From Melioribacter sp. (GTDB lineage: Bacteria; Bacteroidota; Ignavibacteria; Ignavibacteriales; Melioribacteraceae), in the NCBI GenBank assembly GCA_003155655.1, contig PMDS01000026.1:26161-90160 (forward strand): 64,000 bases of DNA, read 5' to 3'. The position numbers and the translations under genes are program-made. The notes below the pieces were generated by a model that worked only from the letters and a program-made list of their open reading frames with translations, had not been told where the DNA came from and did no database searches. The number at the start of each line of letters is the position of its first letter. Position 1 is the stretch's first letter. Below are positions 7,900-16,623 of this stretch, in pieces.

Positions 7900-10494
7900 T
7901 TACAGAGCATGGATTATATTTAAGAAATCGTCAAGTTTGTAAGCATCTTCAACTGCTCTTTTATCATAAACCATGAAGTAACGATAATTATTCCCAGCTT
8001 TACCAACCCATAAATTACCTAATCTTATTTTTGATTCCGCATCTAAATGATCGCCTTTTGTTTCAAGAATTACAGTCTTGCCGCTTTTTGTGTAGATTAT
8101 AAAATCGGGATAGTGATTTATGAAACCATTAATGCGGAAACCTTTCATCTCAATATTACGTGTCCAGAATGCAATATTTTGAAGATTAGCAATTTCATTT
8201 ATGATCTTTTCTTCATAGGGATTTATGTTTGCTTCTTTTTCATAAAGAGATTTTGTTATGTCTTTAGAAGTTGTACTTGGGATTATAACATCTGGTAATA
8301 TAAAGGACGGTTTAATAAATACATGATCAGTGTCTAAAAATTCTTTGAATTTTTTCTCTGCAAAATCTTCTGACAATAATTTAATTTTTGTTTTTATTTT
8401 ATCTTTATAACTATATTCATTATTCACAAGGTCTTTAAACTGTTCGTCATTAAATCCTTCAAAAATTCGCGTTAGATATTTTTCAATCTCACTATCAGGA
8501 ATGGGATATAAATTACCCAATAAATCTAGAATGCGATTTACAAAATGTTTTACGCGATTAGGCCGATGCTTAGGGTCTGTAATATATTCGATAACTTTTT
8601 CTTTGATGCCCCCATCAAGTTTAACAAATGTGGGTGTATGTTCTTTCTTTGTTTCATCAAGATCGACTTTGTATAGTTCTGATGTAACACTATCAAAAGA
8701 AATATTAGTATCATATTTACTTAACTCAAAATCTTCGAGAAGATTTTCTTTCTCAAGAATTATATCAGAGCTATTATTAAAAAGTTCTGATAAAGGTTCT
8801 TTAATAAAGAATTGGGGAATCACTAGTTTAGTAGCTTGTTCTTTAAAAATCTCTTTCATTAAATATGTTTTCACAAGTGGCTGCAACTCCGATGGTAATA
8901 AAATATTGTTATTGGATTCCAAATCAGAAACAACTTTTTCAAAAGCCATATTTTGCTGGATTGCTGTTGATTCAATATCAGAAACTATTCCAGAGACAGA
9001 TGAAGGCTCATCCGAAGTAATAATTCTTGTTTCATCTATATCGGCTAAAATATCATCGGAATTGGTTTCTTGGGATTGACTGATTAATTCAAGCTGGGTA
9101 AAGGATTCTTGTTTGATTTGTTCTTCTTGAATTTGCGCTTGGGTTAAACGGTAATCATTTTCACTAAATCCAGCTTTGTTTAAACCTTTAATAATATTTT
9201 GAAGCGTATCCATAAATTTCGATGAAGCTGTTAAAACAAAACTTAGATTCAATAAAGGAAAGTTATGTTTTGAAACATAGGGTTGCCTTAATATTCTTCC
9301 AAGAATTTGTTCAACATCAACTGCTGAAGACTTATCAGCTAATGTAGCTAAAATATAAGCAAAAGGGCAATCCCATCCTTCTTTTAATGCATTAATGGTT
9401 ATTATATATCGGACCGGACAATCCCGGGAAAGCAGATCAACATTTTTAAGTTCATTTATTTCAGCGGTTTTAATTTTAATCCTATCCGCTGGAATTTTTA
9501 AATCTATGAGTTTTTGTTTGAGTTTTTCGAATGTTGTATTATCCTCGGTATTTTTAGGTTGAGCTTGAAAAAGAACAATCGGACGAATGTATTTACCGCC
9601 TTTTTTATGCTCTTCAATTGCTTGCAATTCTAATTTTCGCTGTAACTGTAAAGCGGAATTGATAACATCAGTCTTATCATTGTTATTGTAAACTATAACA
9701 GGAAGCTTAACCATGTTATCTTTTTTTAGTTCAAGCGCATCAACAAAACTAATTATGTTACTATTATTGCGAGGCGTAGCTGTAAGATCGAGCACAAAAC
9801 ATGGATTTAGGTTTTTTAACATCTCAACACTTAATTCACTTTCTGCATTATGACTTTCATCAACAACAACTACAGGGTTAAGTGAATAAATTACTCTCAT
9901 TAATGTTAAATCTTCATCGTCAGCCATTATACTTTCAAAAGAAGAAAGATTGCTGTTATCTTGATATACTTTTCTTTCTTCTTTGTTTTTAGCTCTTAAG
10001 CTGTCAAAACTGAGGATAAGAATATTCAATTGTTCGGAAACGCTTGTAATATTAAAACCACTACCTTGCAATAATTCAGATTTTGAAAATATTTGTACAC
10101 GATGGCTAAAAAGAGAATCTATTTTTTGTCGGTATGGGTGAGCCGGGTTTTTAAAATTATTTATTGTCTGATCTAATATTGTAATCGATGGGACAAGCCA
10201 TACAACAACTTTTCTTTTTTCATAATCGAATGCATCAAAAATTGTTTTTAGAGCATTTGCCGCGATAAATGTTTTGCCACCTGCTGTTGGAACTTTCATA
10301 CAAACATTTGGAACTCTAGCAATATTATTTTTATATGGTTCAATAGCAGTTCCAGGAAAGGGATTGAGTGGCGTGCGAGGATGGTTAACCCAAAAATTAC
10401 GGAATGCTGTACTGGCATCTTTTGTCTTTTGAACATAATCGAGATAAAGATCTAAATCTGATAATACTTGCTGTTGGTAACCTTTAAGTTCCAT
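7900..10494 (-). CDS. res: Type III restriction enzyme, Res helicase/nuclease subunit
   Basis: An 864-residue superfamily 2 helicase-nuclease, the restriction subunit of a type III system; with Mod it translocates or slides on DNA and cleaves about 25 bp from unmethylated sites. Seen: Walker A PTAGGKT (69-75), DESH motif II (212-215), LTATPR motif III, a later helicase half with KEGWDCPFAYIL and QILGRILRQP (motif VI), and a C-terminal PD-(D/E)XK nuclease (YPDFIIY with Asp797, then ETKG with Glu811 and Lys813). The ATG at 10494 has AGG six bases upstream; a TTG directly before it could also serve. It follows mod by 12 bp on the same strand. All key motifs are present, so it appears intact. Confidence 0.93.
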   Translation of the reverse strand: MELKGYQQQVLSDLDLYLDYVQKTKDASTAFRNFWVNHPRTPLNPFPGTAIEPYKNNIARVPNVCMKVPTAGGKTFIAANALKTIFDAFDYEKRKVVVWLVPSITILDQTINNFKNPAHPYRQKIDSLFSHRVQIFSKSELLQGSGFNITSVSEQLNILILSFDSLRAKNKEERKVYQDNSNLSSFESIMADDEDLTLMRVIYSLNPVVVVDESHNAESELSVEMLKNLNPCFVLDLTATPRNNSNIISFVDALELKKDNMVKLPVIVYNNNDKTDVINSALQLQRKLELQAIEEHKKGGKYIRPIVLFQAQPKNTEDNTTFEKLKQKLIDLKIPADRIKIKTAEINELKNVDLLSRDCPVRYIITINALKEGWDCPFAYILATLADKSSAVDVEQILGRILRQPYVSKHNFPLLNLSFVLTASSKFMDTLQNIIKGLNKAGFSENDYRLTQAQIQEEQIKQESFTQLELISQSQETNSDDILADIDETRIITSDEPSSVSGIVSDIESTAIQQNMAFEKVVSDLESNNNILLPSELQPLVKTYLMKEIFKEQATKLVIPQFFIKEPLSELFNNSSDIILEKENLLEDFELSKYDTNISFDSVTSELYKVDLDETKKEHTPTFVKLDGGIKEKVIEYITDPKHRPNRVKHFVNRILDLLGNLYPIPDSEIEKYLTRIFEGFNDEQFKDLVNNEYSYKDKIKTKIKLLSEDFAEKKFKEFLDTDHVFIKPSFILPDVIIPSTTSKDITKSLYEKEANINPYEEKIINEIANLQNIAFWTRNIEMKGFRINGFINHYPDFIIYTKSGKTVILETKGDHLDAESKIRLGNLWVGKAGNNYRYFMVYDKRAVEDAYKLDDFLNIIHAL

Positions 10495-10506
10495 CAATAA
10501 CCTATA

Positions 10507-12126
10507 TTAAAATCTGGTAATATCTCTGGGAATTTTTTTGAAAATAATATTGTGCTTTTGCATGTAATCTTTTGTAAGAAGACAATTATCTGCAAAAATA
10601 ACATATTGATCTGCTTTCGTTTTAACAGTACAAAGAAATTTATGATTCACTGTTGTTAGTTTTTTAACTTCGTAAAAGAAATAATAAGCGGTATCGTTAT
10701 GTCTGTTGAGAAAATATTTATTGTCTTTATTTTCGATGGTTTTAAGAGGTGTTTTAGTTAAAGAATAATAAACGTAGTTTCTAATTTTATCGATTCCAAC
10801 ACTTTCGTTTAGGTTGCCATCTTCTTGAAATAAGTTCGAACCAAGTTCATAATAATCGAAACTGGCAACGATTCCTTTATCATCACCATAACCTTTAATA
10901 ACACGTTTAATTCTTTCTGCAGTTATTGTCTCAGCATAATTTTCCATTTCTATAAGTATGAATTTTCGATTACCATTATCAGATTGATTAAGCTTCAGTA
11001 CTGCATGAGCTGTTGTTCCGCTACCTGAAAAACTATCAAGAATATTTGCATTTTTATTTTTAATTTGAGAAAGAAATGATTGTATTAAACCAACCGGTTT
11101 TGGGTTATTAAAAAGATTGGCTTTACCAAAAATATTTGTTAATTGTTTTTTTGCATCGCTATTTCGCTCTGTATTCAGCATCATAGAACGAGGTACTTTT
11201 TCTCTTTCATCATCATCCTCCAACCCATTACTATATTTTAAGTACAATTTATATTCGACTAACCAATTGTTCTTTCTATCTTTTCGAATATTAACAATTC
11301 CATTCTGAAGACCTTTTTTGTATTCATTTTCTTCCCATTTCCATTCATCAAATAATTCAGTTCCATCTGGCGCGATTATAATATACTGTAATCCTTCACG
11401 TGGATCTTCAGGTCTCATGCGCTTAAATGATTTGGTTTTATATGGACCCCACTTATTAAAATTATCGTCAATCTTTTTAAATGAAGCCTTTTCTTTCTCT
11501 GTTAAAGGTAAACGTATTTTCCCAATTTTATTCTTATTCTTGGCATAAGTTAAAATATATTCATGGTCTACAGCATAGTGCTTACTATCATTACCTCCAC
11601 CAGCATGTCTTTGCCAAACAATTTTTCTTAAAAAATTTAATGGACCAAATATTTCATCCATTATAAGACGTAGATTACTTTCTTCATTATCATCAATATG
11701 AATGAAAATTATAGCTTCCTCTGATAGTAATTTATACAACAATTGCAATCGAGGATACATCATACAAAGCCATTTATCATGTCGACTTAAGTCTTCCCCT
11801 TCTTTACCAACCATTGAACCAAGCCATTTTTTTATTTTCGGATGATTAACATTATCGCTGTAAATCCACCCCTTATTTGGCGCTCGATCATTGCCAGTAT
11901 TGTATGGGGGATCTATTTCAATACAATCAATTAATCCTTCATATTCTGGAAGTAAGGCTTTAAGAGCTTCAAGATTATCGCCATGGATAATTTTATTTCC
12001 GCTGTGGGTCTCTATTTTGGTTTGCTTACCGTTATTAAAACCATATTGATGTTCTAACACACGGAAGGGTACTTCCAAATGATGATTGATAACTTTTTCT
12101 TTACCTTGCCAATGGAGTGAAGGCAT
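10507..12126 (-). CDS. mod: Type III DNA methyltransferase, Mod subunit
   Basis: A 539-residue site-specific adenine-N6 DNA methyltransferase of the beta class. It has catalytic motif IV DPPY (72-75) near the N-terminus and the SAM-binding motif I DSFSGSG (364-370) towards the C-terminus. It provides sequence recognition for the type III enzyme and protects host DNA. The region between the motifs (about residues 170-340) is the expected target-recognition domain and is the part most likely to vary. It is on the short side for a Mod protein but shows no frameshift. I see no simple-sequence tract that would suggest phase variation. It is the first gene of the mod-res pair. Confidence 0.93.
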   Translation of the reverse strand: MPSLHWQGKEKVINHHLEVPFRVLEHQYGFNNGKQTKIETHSGNKIIHGDNLEALKALLPEYEGLIDCIEIDPPYNTGNDRAPNKGWIYSDNVNHPKIKKWLGSMVGKEGEDLSRHDKWLCMMYPRLQLLYKLLSEEAIIFIHIDDNEESNLRLIMDEIFGPLNFLRKIVWQRHAGGGNDSKHYAVDHEYILTYAKNKNKIGKIRLPLTEKEKASFKKIDDNFNKWGPYKTKSFKRMRPEDPREGLQYIIIAPDGTELFDEWKWEENEYKKGLQNGIVNIRKDRKNNWLVEYKLYLKYSNGLEDDDEREKVPRSMMLNTERNSDAKKQLTNIFGKANLFNNPKPVGLIQSFLSQIKNKNANILDSFSGSGTTAHAVLKLNQSDNGNRKFILIEMENYAETITAERIKRVIKGYGDDKGIVASFDYYELGSNLFQEDGNLNESVGIDKIRNYVYYSLTKTPLKTIENKDNKYFLNRHNDTAYYFFYEVKKLTTVNHKFLCTVKTKADQYVIFADNCLLTKDYMQKHNIIFKKIPRDITRF

Positions 12127-12246
12127 AATTATTAAGAAACTTGTATTAATTTATAGATTAATTTAAGAAATTATGCAACAGCATAAAACAATTTAATAAA
12201 ATTGAGATATGAAAATAAGAATATGTTGGAGTAAGGGAAGATGTAA

Positions 12247-12323
12247 TTTTTTCTTGGCTGTCGAGCTTGCCAGCCTGTGGCCGGGTCTATCCCTCGACAG
12301 AAATTGTTTGTGCAGTCAAGGAG
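12247..12323. repeat. 77-bp direct repeat, copy 1
   Basis: This copy matches 12602-12678 at 71 of 77 positions by my reading. It is clearly richer in G+C than its surroundings. It contains an internal hairpin (CTGTCGAG at 12258-12265 with CTCGACAG at 12293-12300) and ends in CAGTCAAGGAG. That end overlaps the left terminal inverted repeat of the adjacent MITE-like element. Confidence 0.8.
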
Positions 12324-12447
12324 TGGGAGTCTGTCCGAATACTAGCTTTTTGAAAAATTCGGTTTCGTTTTTAAAGTAAAATCAAAACTTTTTTTGAAAA
12401 AATTCCTCAAAATCGAAGTTCTCGGACAGACTCGTGGTCCTTGACTG
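12314..12447. mobile_element. MITE-like element with about 27-bp terminal inverted repeats
   Basis: A 134-bp segment. Its left end (12314-12340, beginning GCAGTCAAGG and ending GTCTGTCCGA) is an imperfect inverted repeat of its right end (12421-12447, beginning TCGGACAGAC and ending CCTTGACTGC). About five mismatches fall in 27 bp, clustered in the middle. The interior is AT-rich and non-coding, with two TTTTTGAAAAA-type stretches. The right end cuts directly into the dinD remnant. No transposase and no certain target duplication are visible. Confidence 0.55.
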
Positions 12448-12605
12448 CCTTAAAATAATTTGAGCAAAAGCGATTTCAGATTTAGCAGGATCACCATTTT
12501 GAGCAATTAAGTAACAAGCGTATCTTGTGAGAGCAATATCGTCAACTGGTCTTTCAGCACCACTCCATATTGATACCAATTTGTTGATATCAACAAAATG
12601 GTTTT
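12448..12605 (-). pseudogene. dinD (DNA-damage-inducible protein D) internal fragment
   Basis: On the minus strand, about 52 codons between the 77-bp repeat (copy 2) and the MITE-like element read NHFVDINKLVSIWSGAERP, then VDDIALTRYACYLIAQNGDP and KSEIAFAQ. This is the central conserved block of DinD-family proteins, which are usually about 280 residues. Both flanks switch abruptly to repeat sequence. The apparent 87-codon frame across the junctions (12382-12645) is therefore a chimera and not a gene. The remnant suggests element insertion and deletion destroyed a dinD gene beside the restriction operon. Confidence 0.75.
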
Positions 12606-12678
12606 TTCTTGGCTGTCGAGCTTGCCAGCCTGTGACCGGGACCATCCCTCGATAGAAAGTGTTTGTACAGTCAAGGAG
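12602..12678. repeat. 77-bp direct repeat, copy 2
   Basis: Second copy of the repeat at 12247-12323, starting with the same TTTTTTCTTGGCTGTCGAG and ending ACAGTCAAGGAG. The internal hairpin is kept except that CTCGACAG has become CTCGATAG, which still allows a G-T pair. The two copies are in direct orientation 355 bp apart and enclose the MITE-like element and the dinD fragment. Confidence 0.8.
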
Positions 12679-12862
12679 AAATTAATGATAGTGATTAGCA
12701 CAATGGTTACTTTGGGAAGCTAAGAATTTTTTATTTCAAACCGGATAATTAATTTGGAAATATTACCGACACACAAAATTTGGCGAGCTCTCCATTAATT
12801 TTTTCTTGCCAATATTTTGAAGTAAGATCATTCATCAATATTAATTCCTCGCTATTTCAAAA

Positions 12863-13930
12863 TTATTTATTCTTTTTATTAATCTTTTTTACATTTTTAA
12901 GTATTGCCTTATCGTCCCGATTAAGCCGTTTTTCAACTTTTTTAACTTCTTCGTCAAAATCACTTTCGTAATTGTGATCTTGTATAACTCTAAATTTATC
13001 AAATTCACCCTCAGCAAGTTTAAGGGCAACTTCATGGCTTATTTTACCGGCATCTTTCAATATATCATATTCATTAAACTGTAAAAAAGCGTCCACCTTA
13101 TTAATCCAATCGGACATTTTCATTGGTATTTGGCGGGCAGCCTGGTTTTCGGCATAATCCAAATACATAGAGACAATGCGTTCAAGTTCTTTAATTTCTT
13201 TTTCTGTTAAATAATTCTTTGCTATTCCAACATCACTCTTAAGAATTTTTCCCTTTGGTACATTTTTCCATGTTTGCAAACCCATCTTTGGTTTTGAAGA
13301 ATCTGCTCTTTCCGCTATTAATTGCGCTGCTGTTTTACCGGTTACAGCCCAATGAAGTTTATTCTGGACAGTTTTAAAAAACTTTTCTGTGATATCAGCT
13401 TCCTTATTGTAATCAATACTACACTGTTGGTAAATATCGGTGATTTTTTGGTAAAATCTTCTTTCACTGGCACGTATCTCCCGTATGCGTTCTAATAACT
13501 CGTCAAAATAGTCTTTACCAAATCTTTTCCCTTGTTTTAAGCGTTCATCATCAAGCACAAAACCCTTAATCATAAATTCACGGAGAGTCTTGGTTGCCCA
13601 AATTCTAAATTGAGTAGCTTGCAGGCTATTTACGCGGTATCCAACAGCAATTATTGCATCAAGGTTATATAAATTTGTAGGGTAATTCTTACCATCAGCA
13701 GCAGTTATCCGGAAATTCCGGATAACTGAGTTTTCATCAAGTTCCTTTGTTTTAAAAATGTTTTTCAAGTGTTCGTTAATTGTCCGAACATCAACACCAA
13801 AGAGCAATGCCATTCTTTTTTGCGGAAGCCAAAATGTTTCTTCCGAGAACATTACTTCTACTTTTACATCACCGGAATCTGAAGTGTATAGAATAATATC
13901 ACTACCGGTATTTTCATTATTTTTATTCAT
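12863..13930 (-). CDS. RhuM-family protein
   Basis: A 355-residue protein of the RhuM ('virulence protein') family, named after a Salmonella pathogenicity-island gene but widespread in restriction and toxin-antitoxin islands. Seen: N-terminal beta segment (DIILYTSDSGDVKVEVMFSE), then TFWLPQKRMALLFGVDVRTI with its following helix, which reads as a DNA-binding or helix-turn-helix segment. The Bro-N-like block YNLDAIIAVGYRVNSLQATQ and FRIWATKTLREFMIKGFVLD is the family hallmark. The long helical C-terminal half ends in a lysine-rich tail. Molecular function is not established for the family. The start ATG at 13930 is the first in frame. It is the right-most gene of the accessory island. Confidence 0.88.
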   Translation of the reverse strand: MNKNNENTGSDIILYTSDSGDVKVEVMFSEETFWLPQKRMALLFGVDVRTINEHLKNIFKTKELDENSVIRNFRITAADGKNYPTNLYNLDAIIAVGYRVNSLQATQFRIWATKTLREFMIKGFVLDDERLKQGKRFGKDYFDELLERIREIRASERRFYQKITDIYQQCSIDYNKEADITEKFFKTVQNKLHWAVTGKTAAQLIAERADSSKPKMGLQTWKNVPKGKILKSDVGIAKNYLTEKEIKELERIVSMYLDYAENQAARQIPMKMSDWINKVDAFLQFNEYDILKDAGKISHEVALKLAEGEFDKFRVIQDHNYESDFDEEVKKVEKRLNRDDKAILKNVKKINKKNK

Positions 13931-14209
13931 TCTAAACTCCGACTAAACTTTCTTTCAATGAATTATCTTACGATAGCAGGTTTGTTTGGAATGCCATCTT
14001 AATAAATCCGCAAATGACCTAATAAGGTTGTTTTTTCTAAGAAGTTGTTCATCAAGTATTATTCCTTAGAGATCAGGTGGAGTATTATTTCCCGCAAAAT
14101 TTAATTCAAATTAACACAAAAGAATATGAGAATAAAGGTTAGCTTTTAGTTTCAGACAAAATGCCGCAAGCTTTAAGCATGGGAAAATTCTTTTTTAAAG
14201 CAACAAATT

Positions 14210-15004
14210 TTAATACGGCAGTCTTAAAGACAGACCAAATTTGCCAGACCAATTTGAATTGCCTCTTGCAATGATTGATCCCGCCGAACAATCAATCTGG
14301 ATATTTTTTCTAACACGGTAAGTAAAACCACAATCAAAATTGTGCTGCGCCAATTCATTTGAAATTACATTCGAATAATATTCAGCAAATACACCCATAT
14401 ATTTGGTTAATTCATAATTCAGTAAGGTTGAAAAACTGTAAATATTCTTTCCCAAATTTGAATTATTCGTAGCGCCTAAATTAATTCCAAGAGCAAGAGT
14501 GTCTAAAAAATATTTATTAAGCGTTAAAATGATCCCGGGTTCAATTCTGTCAGGCCGCAAATTTTCACTGCCAAAAGGCAGTCCAAATTCAAGTATTATT
14601 CCTGCATTTGAAACTAAATTATTGTTTTTCCATAGCTGAATTTTCGACCCCACAAAAATACTCTGGAATCCCTGTACATCCGATGTAACATCATTAATAG
14701 TAGTTCTCCCCGAGAAAAATTCACCACCAAATCTTAATTCAATTTTTTCATTAATTCCATATCTGAACAAAGTGCTACCCAATTTTAAATTTTCAATTTC
14801 ATAATTGGAGTTTTTCACTTTGAACTTTTGGTCTTGATATGAAACACCGGATTCAATTTGAAATAAATTTTGAGGAATTAAAATTGGTCCTTGCGTCACC
14901 CCAAGTCTGTCGGAAAATAAATCAGGATATTCACTTTGGGCTGTTATTATAGAAGTTGCAGTTATAAGTATAAGAGCAAAATGCATTATAAATATTTTTT
15001 TCAT
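14210..15004 (-). CDS. Outer-membrane beta-barrel protein (transporter-like)
   Basis: A 264-residue secreted protein with a signal peptide (about 1-22, ending SIITAQ). After it come alternating strands of the kind seen in the 'putative MetA-pathway of phenol degradation' (Phenol_MetA_deg) outer-membrane family: PDLFSDRLGVTQGPILIPQNLFQIESGVSY at the start, GINEKIELRFGGEF in the middle, and a final SGKFGLSLRLPY. The closing strand ends in an aromatic residue, as expected for barrel insertion. Members are often annotated as transporters, but substrates are unknown. It is divergently arranged with mrp across about 230 bp that should contain both promoters. Confidence 0.75.
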   Translation of the reverse strand: MKKIFIMHFALILITATSIITAQSEYPDLFSDRLGVTQGPILIPQNLFQIESGVSYQDQKFKVKNSNYEIENLKLGSTLFRYGINEKIELRFGGEFFSGRTTINDVTSDVQGFQSIFVGSKIQLWKNNNLVSNAGIILEFGLPFGSENLRPDRIEPGIILTLNKYFLDTLALGINLGATNNSNLGKNIYSFSTLLNYELTKYMGVFAEYYSNVISNELAQHNFDCGFTYRVRKNIQIDCSAGSIIARGNSNWSGKFGLSLRLPY

Positions 15005-15235
15005 TTACTAATTCCCTGTTATTTACCCTGCCTTTCATAGAACACTTATTGAAGAATTTTTGTGGAATTAAATAATATAGAAACAAGTTAACAAAGCAGC
15101 CAATCTATTTCAATGACCTTTATTTTCCATTCAGCTTTAATGCCTTATGCGAATGAACCTAAACAAAATAAAAATGGTTTAGCAGTTTAGAGTATGAAAA
15201 ATTTACTATTTTTGAATCCAATTTTGGGAGTTCTA

Positions 15236-16339
15236 ATGTCAATTACAGTTGATTCAGTTATGAATGCTTTGCGCAAGGTTAATGACCCTGATTTACATAA
15301 AGACCTTGTTACATTAAATATGGTCCACAACGTAAAAATAGAAAATAACAATGTTGCACTTACCATTGAACTCACTACTCCTGCATGCCCTCTTAAAGAT
15401 AAAATTCAGCAGGATTGTGTGGATGCAATTAAAAAAGATAACCCTGATGTAGGATTAATTGCAGTTACAATGACTTCAAAAGTTAATACAGGTAAAAATC
15501 AAAGAATGAGTGAAATGCTTCCCGGTGTAAAAAACACTATTGCAGTTGCAAGCGGTAAAGGCGGTGTTGGTAAAAGTACTGTTGCCGTTAATCTTGCTGT
15601 TGCACTTGCTCTTGATGGTGCAAAAGTCGGTTTGATTGATGCAGATATATACGGACCCAGTATTCCAATGATGATGGGTATTAAGGATAAACCACAAATT
15701 TTACAAGATACTGTAACTGCAAAAATGCTTCCATTAGAAAATTATGGCGTAAAAGTGATGTCGATTGGTTTTCTAATTGAAGACGATGCACCTGTTATTT
15801 GGCGGGGACCCATGGCAAGCGGCGCTATAAAACAATTTATGAGCGATGTTCATTGGGATGAGCTTGATTATTTAATATTTGATTTACCTCCTGGAACCGG
15901 AGATATACAGCTTACACTTGTACAGTCTATTCCGCTCACAGGGGCAGTTGTTGTAACAACGCCGCAAGATGTTTCGATAATAGATGTAAAAAAGGCACTT
16001 AAAATGTTTCTGCGCGTAAATGTTCCTATTCTTGGCATTGTTGAGAATATGAGTTATTTTGTTGCTCCGGATACCGGCAAACGTTACGATATCTTTGGAA
16101 CCGGCGGAGGTAAGAAACTTTCGGAGGAACTTTCTATTCCTTTACTTGGACAACTTCCAATCAACCAGAATATACGTGAAGGCGGAGATTCAGGAAAACC
16201 GATAGTTTTTGATAAACCGGAATCTGAACAAGGAAAAAAGATTTTTGAAATAAGCAGAAAACTTGCTGCAGAAATTAGTAAAACTAACTATTCCTCTTCT
16301 TCCCCCAAAATTGAAATTGTTTTAGAAGAAGAAAAATAA
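15236..16339 (+). CDS. mrp: Mrp/NBP35-type iron-sulfur cluster carrier ATPase
   Basis: A P-loop ATPase thought to carry and deliver [4Fe-4S] clusters. From the ATG at 15236 (367 residues; GGGAG ribosome site 5 bases upstream) it has an N-terminal MIP18/DUF59 domain (about 1-80), then the deviant Walker A GKGGVGKS (107-114), LIDADIYGPS, FDLPPGTGD and ENMSYF motifs. The CxxC that binds the cluster in many homologues is replaced here by APDT before the GKRYDIFG segment; I associate this with the Bacteroidota-type Mrp. An upstream ATG at 15194 would add 14 hydrophobic residues and lacks a ribosome site. A NifU-like gene follows after 10 bp, which fits a joint role in cluster assembly. Confidence 0.93.
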   Translation: MSITVDSVMNALRKVNDPDLHKDLVTLNMVHNVKIENNNVALTIELTTPACPLKDKIQQDCVDAIKKDNPDVGLIAVTMTSKVNTGKNQRMSEMLPGVKNTIAVASGKGGVGKSTVAVNLAVALALDGAKVGLIDADIYGPSIPMMMGIKDKPQILQDTVTAKMLPLENYGVKVMSIGFLIEDDAPVIWRGPMASGAIKQFMSDVHWDELDYLIFDLPPGTGDIQLTLVQSIPLTGAVVVTTPQDVSIIDVKKALKMFLRVNVPILGIVENMSYFVAPDTGKRYDIFGTGGGKKLSEELSIPLLGQLPINQNIREGGDSGKPIVFDKPESEQGKKIFEISRKLAAEISKTNYSSSSPKIEIVLEEEK

Positions 16340-16349
16340 AGGAGAATTT

Positions 16350-16586
16350 ATGAGCGACGTTATGCATGAAAAGGTTGAAAAAGCTCTTGAGACTATAAGA
16401 CCATATTTAATTGCTGATGGCGGTGATGTTCAGCTTATTAAAGTTACACAGGAAGGCATTGTTGAAGTAAAACTGACCGGTGCGTGCAGTGATTGTCCTA
16501 TGTCTCAAATGACATTACGTGCCGGTGTGGAAAGAGCTCTTATAAGAGAAGTGCCCGGTATTCGTAGAGTTGAAGCTGTCAACTAA
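16350..16586 (+). CDS. NifU C-terminal domain-like Fe-S scaffold protein
   Basis: A 78-residue stand-alone NifU/NfuA C-terminal domain. The IRPYLIADGGDVQLI segment (about 16-30) and the cluster-binding CSDC motif with Cys46 and Cys49 (GACSDCPMSQMTL) are complete. Such proteins bind a bridging [4Fe-4S] cluster between two subunits and hand it to target enzymes. AAGGAG lies seven bases upstream of the ATG. It is translated right after mrp. A terminator hairpin overlaps its last codons, which separates the pair from tpiA. Confidence 0.93.
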   Translation: MSDVMHEKVEKALETIRPYLIADGGDVQLIKVTQEGIVEVKLTGACSDCPMSQMTLRAGVERALIREVPGIRRVEAVN

Positions 16587-16597
16587 CAGCTTTTTTT
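16573..16597 (+). terminator. Intrinsic terminator after the NifU-like gene
   Basis: AAGCTGT (16573-16579) pairs with ACAGCTT (16586-16592) around a 6-nt loop, followed by a T-run to 16597. The stem includes the stop codon region of the NifU-like gene. tpiA begins only 27 bp later, so this may be partial or attenuating. Confidence 0.7.
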
Positions 16598-16623
16598 CGT
16601 AATCAATAATATGAGGAATAAAA

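Larger units (their letters stand above)
12127..12862. other. 736-bp region between mod and the RhuM gene without an intact gene
   Basis: Contents in order: about 120 bp of AT-rich sequence upstream of mod that should hold its promoter; 77-bp repeat copy 1; the MITE-like element; the dinD fragment; repeat copy 2; and about 180 bp of plain AT-rich sequence leading to the end of the RhuM gene. No other frame resembles a protein. Confidence 0.6.

Noticed and set aside
12382-12645. 87-codon minus-strand frame as an intact small gene
   Set aside because: Its two ends are repeat and MITE-like sequence; only the middle ~52 codons are dinD-like, so it is a chimeric fragment.
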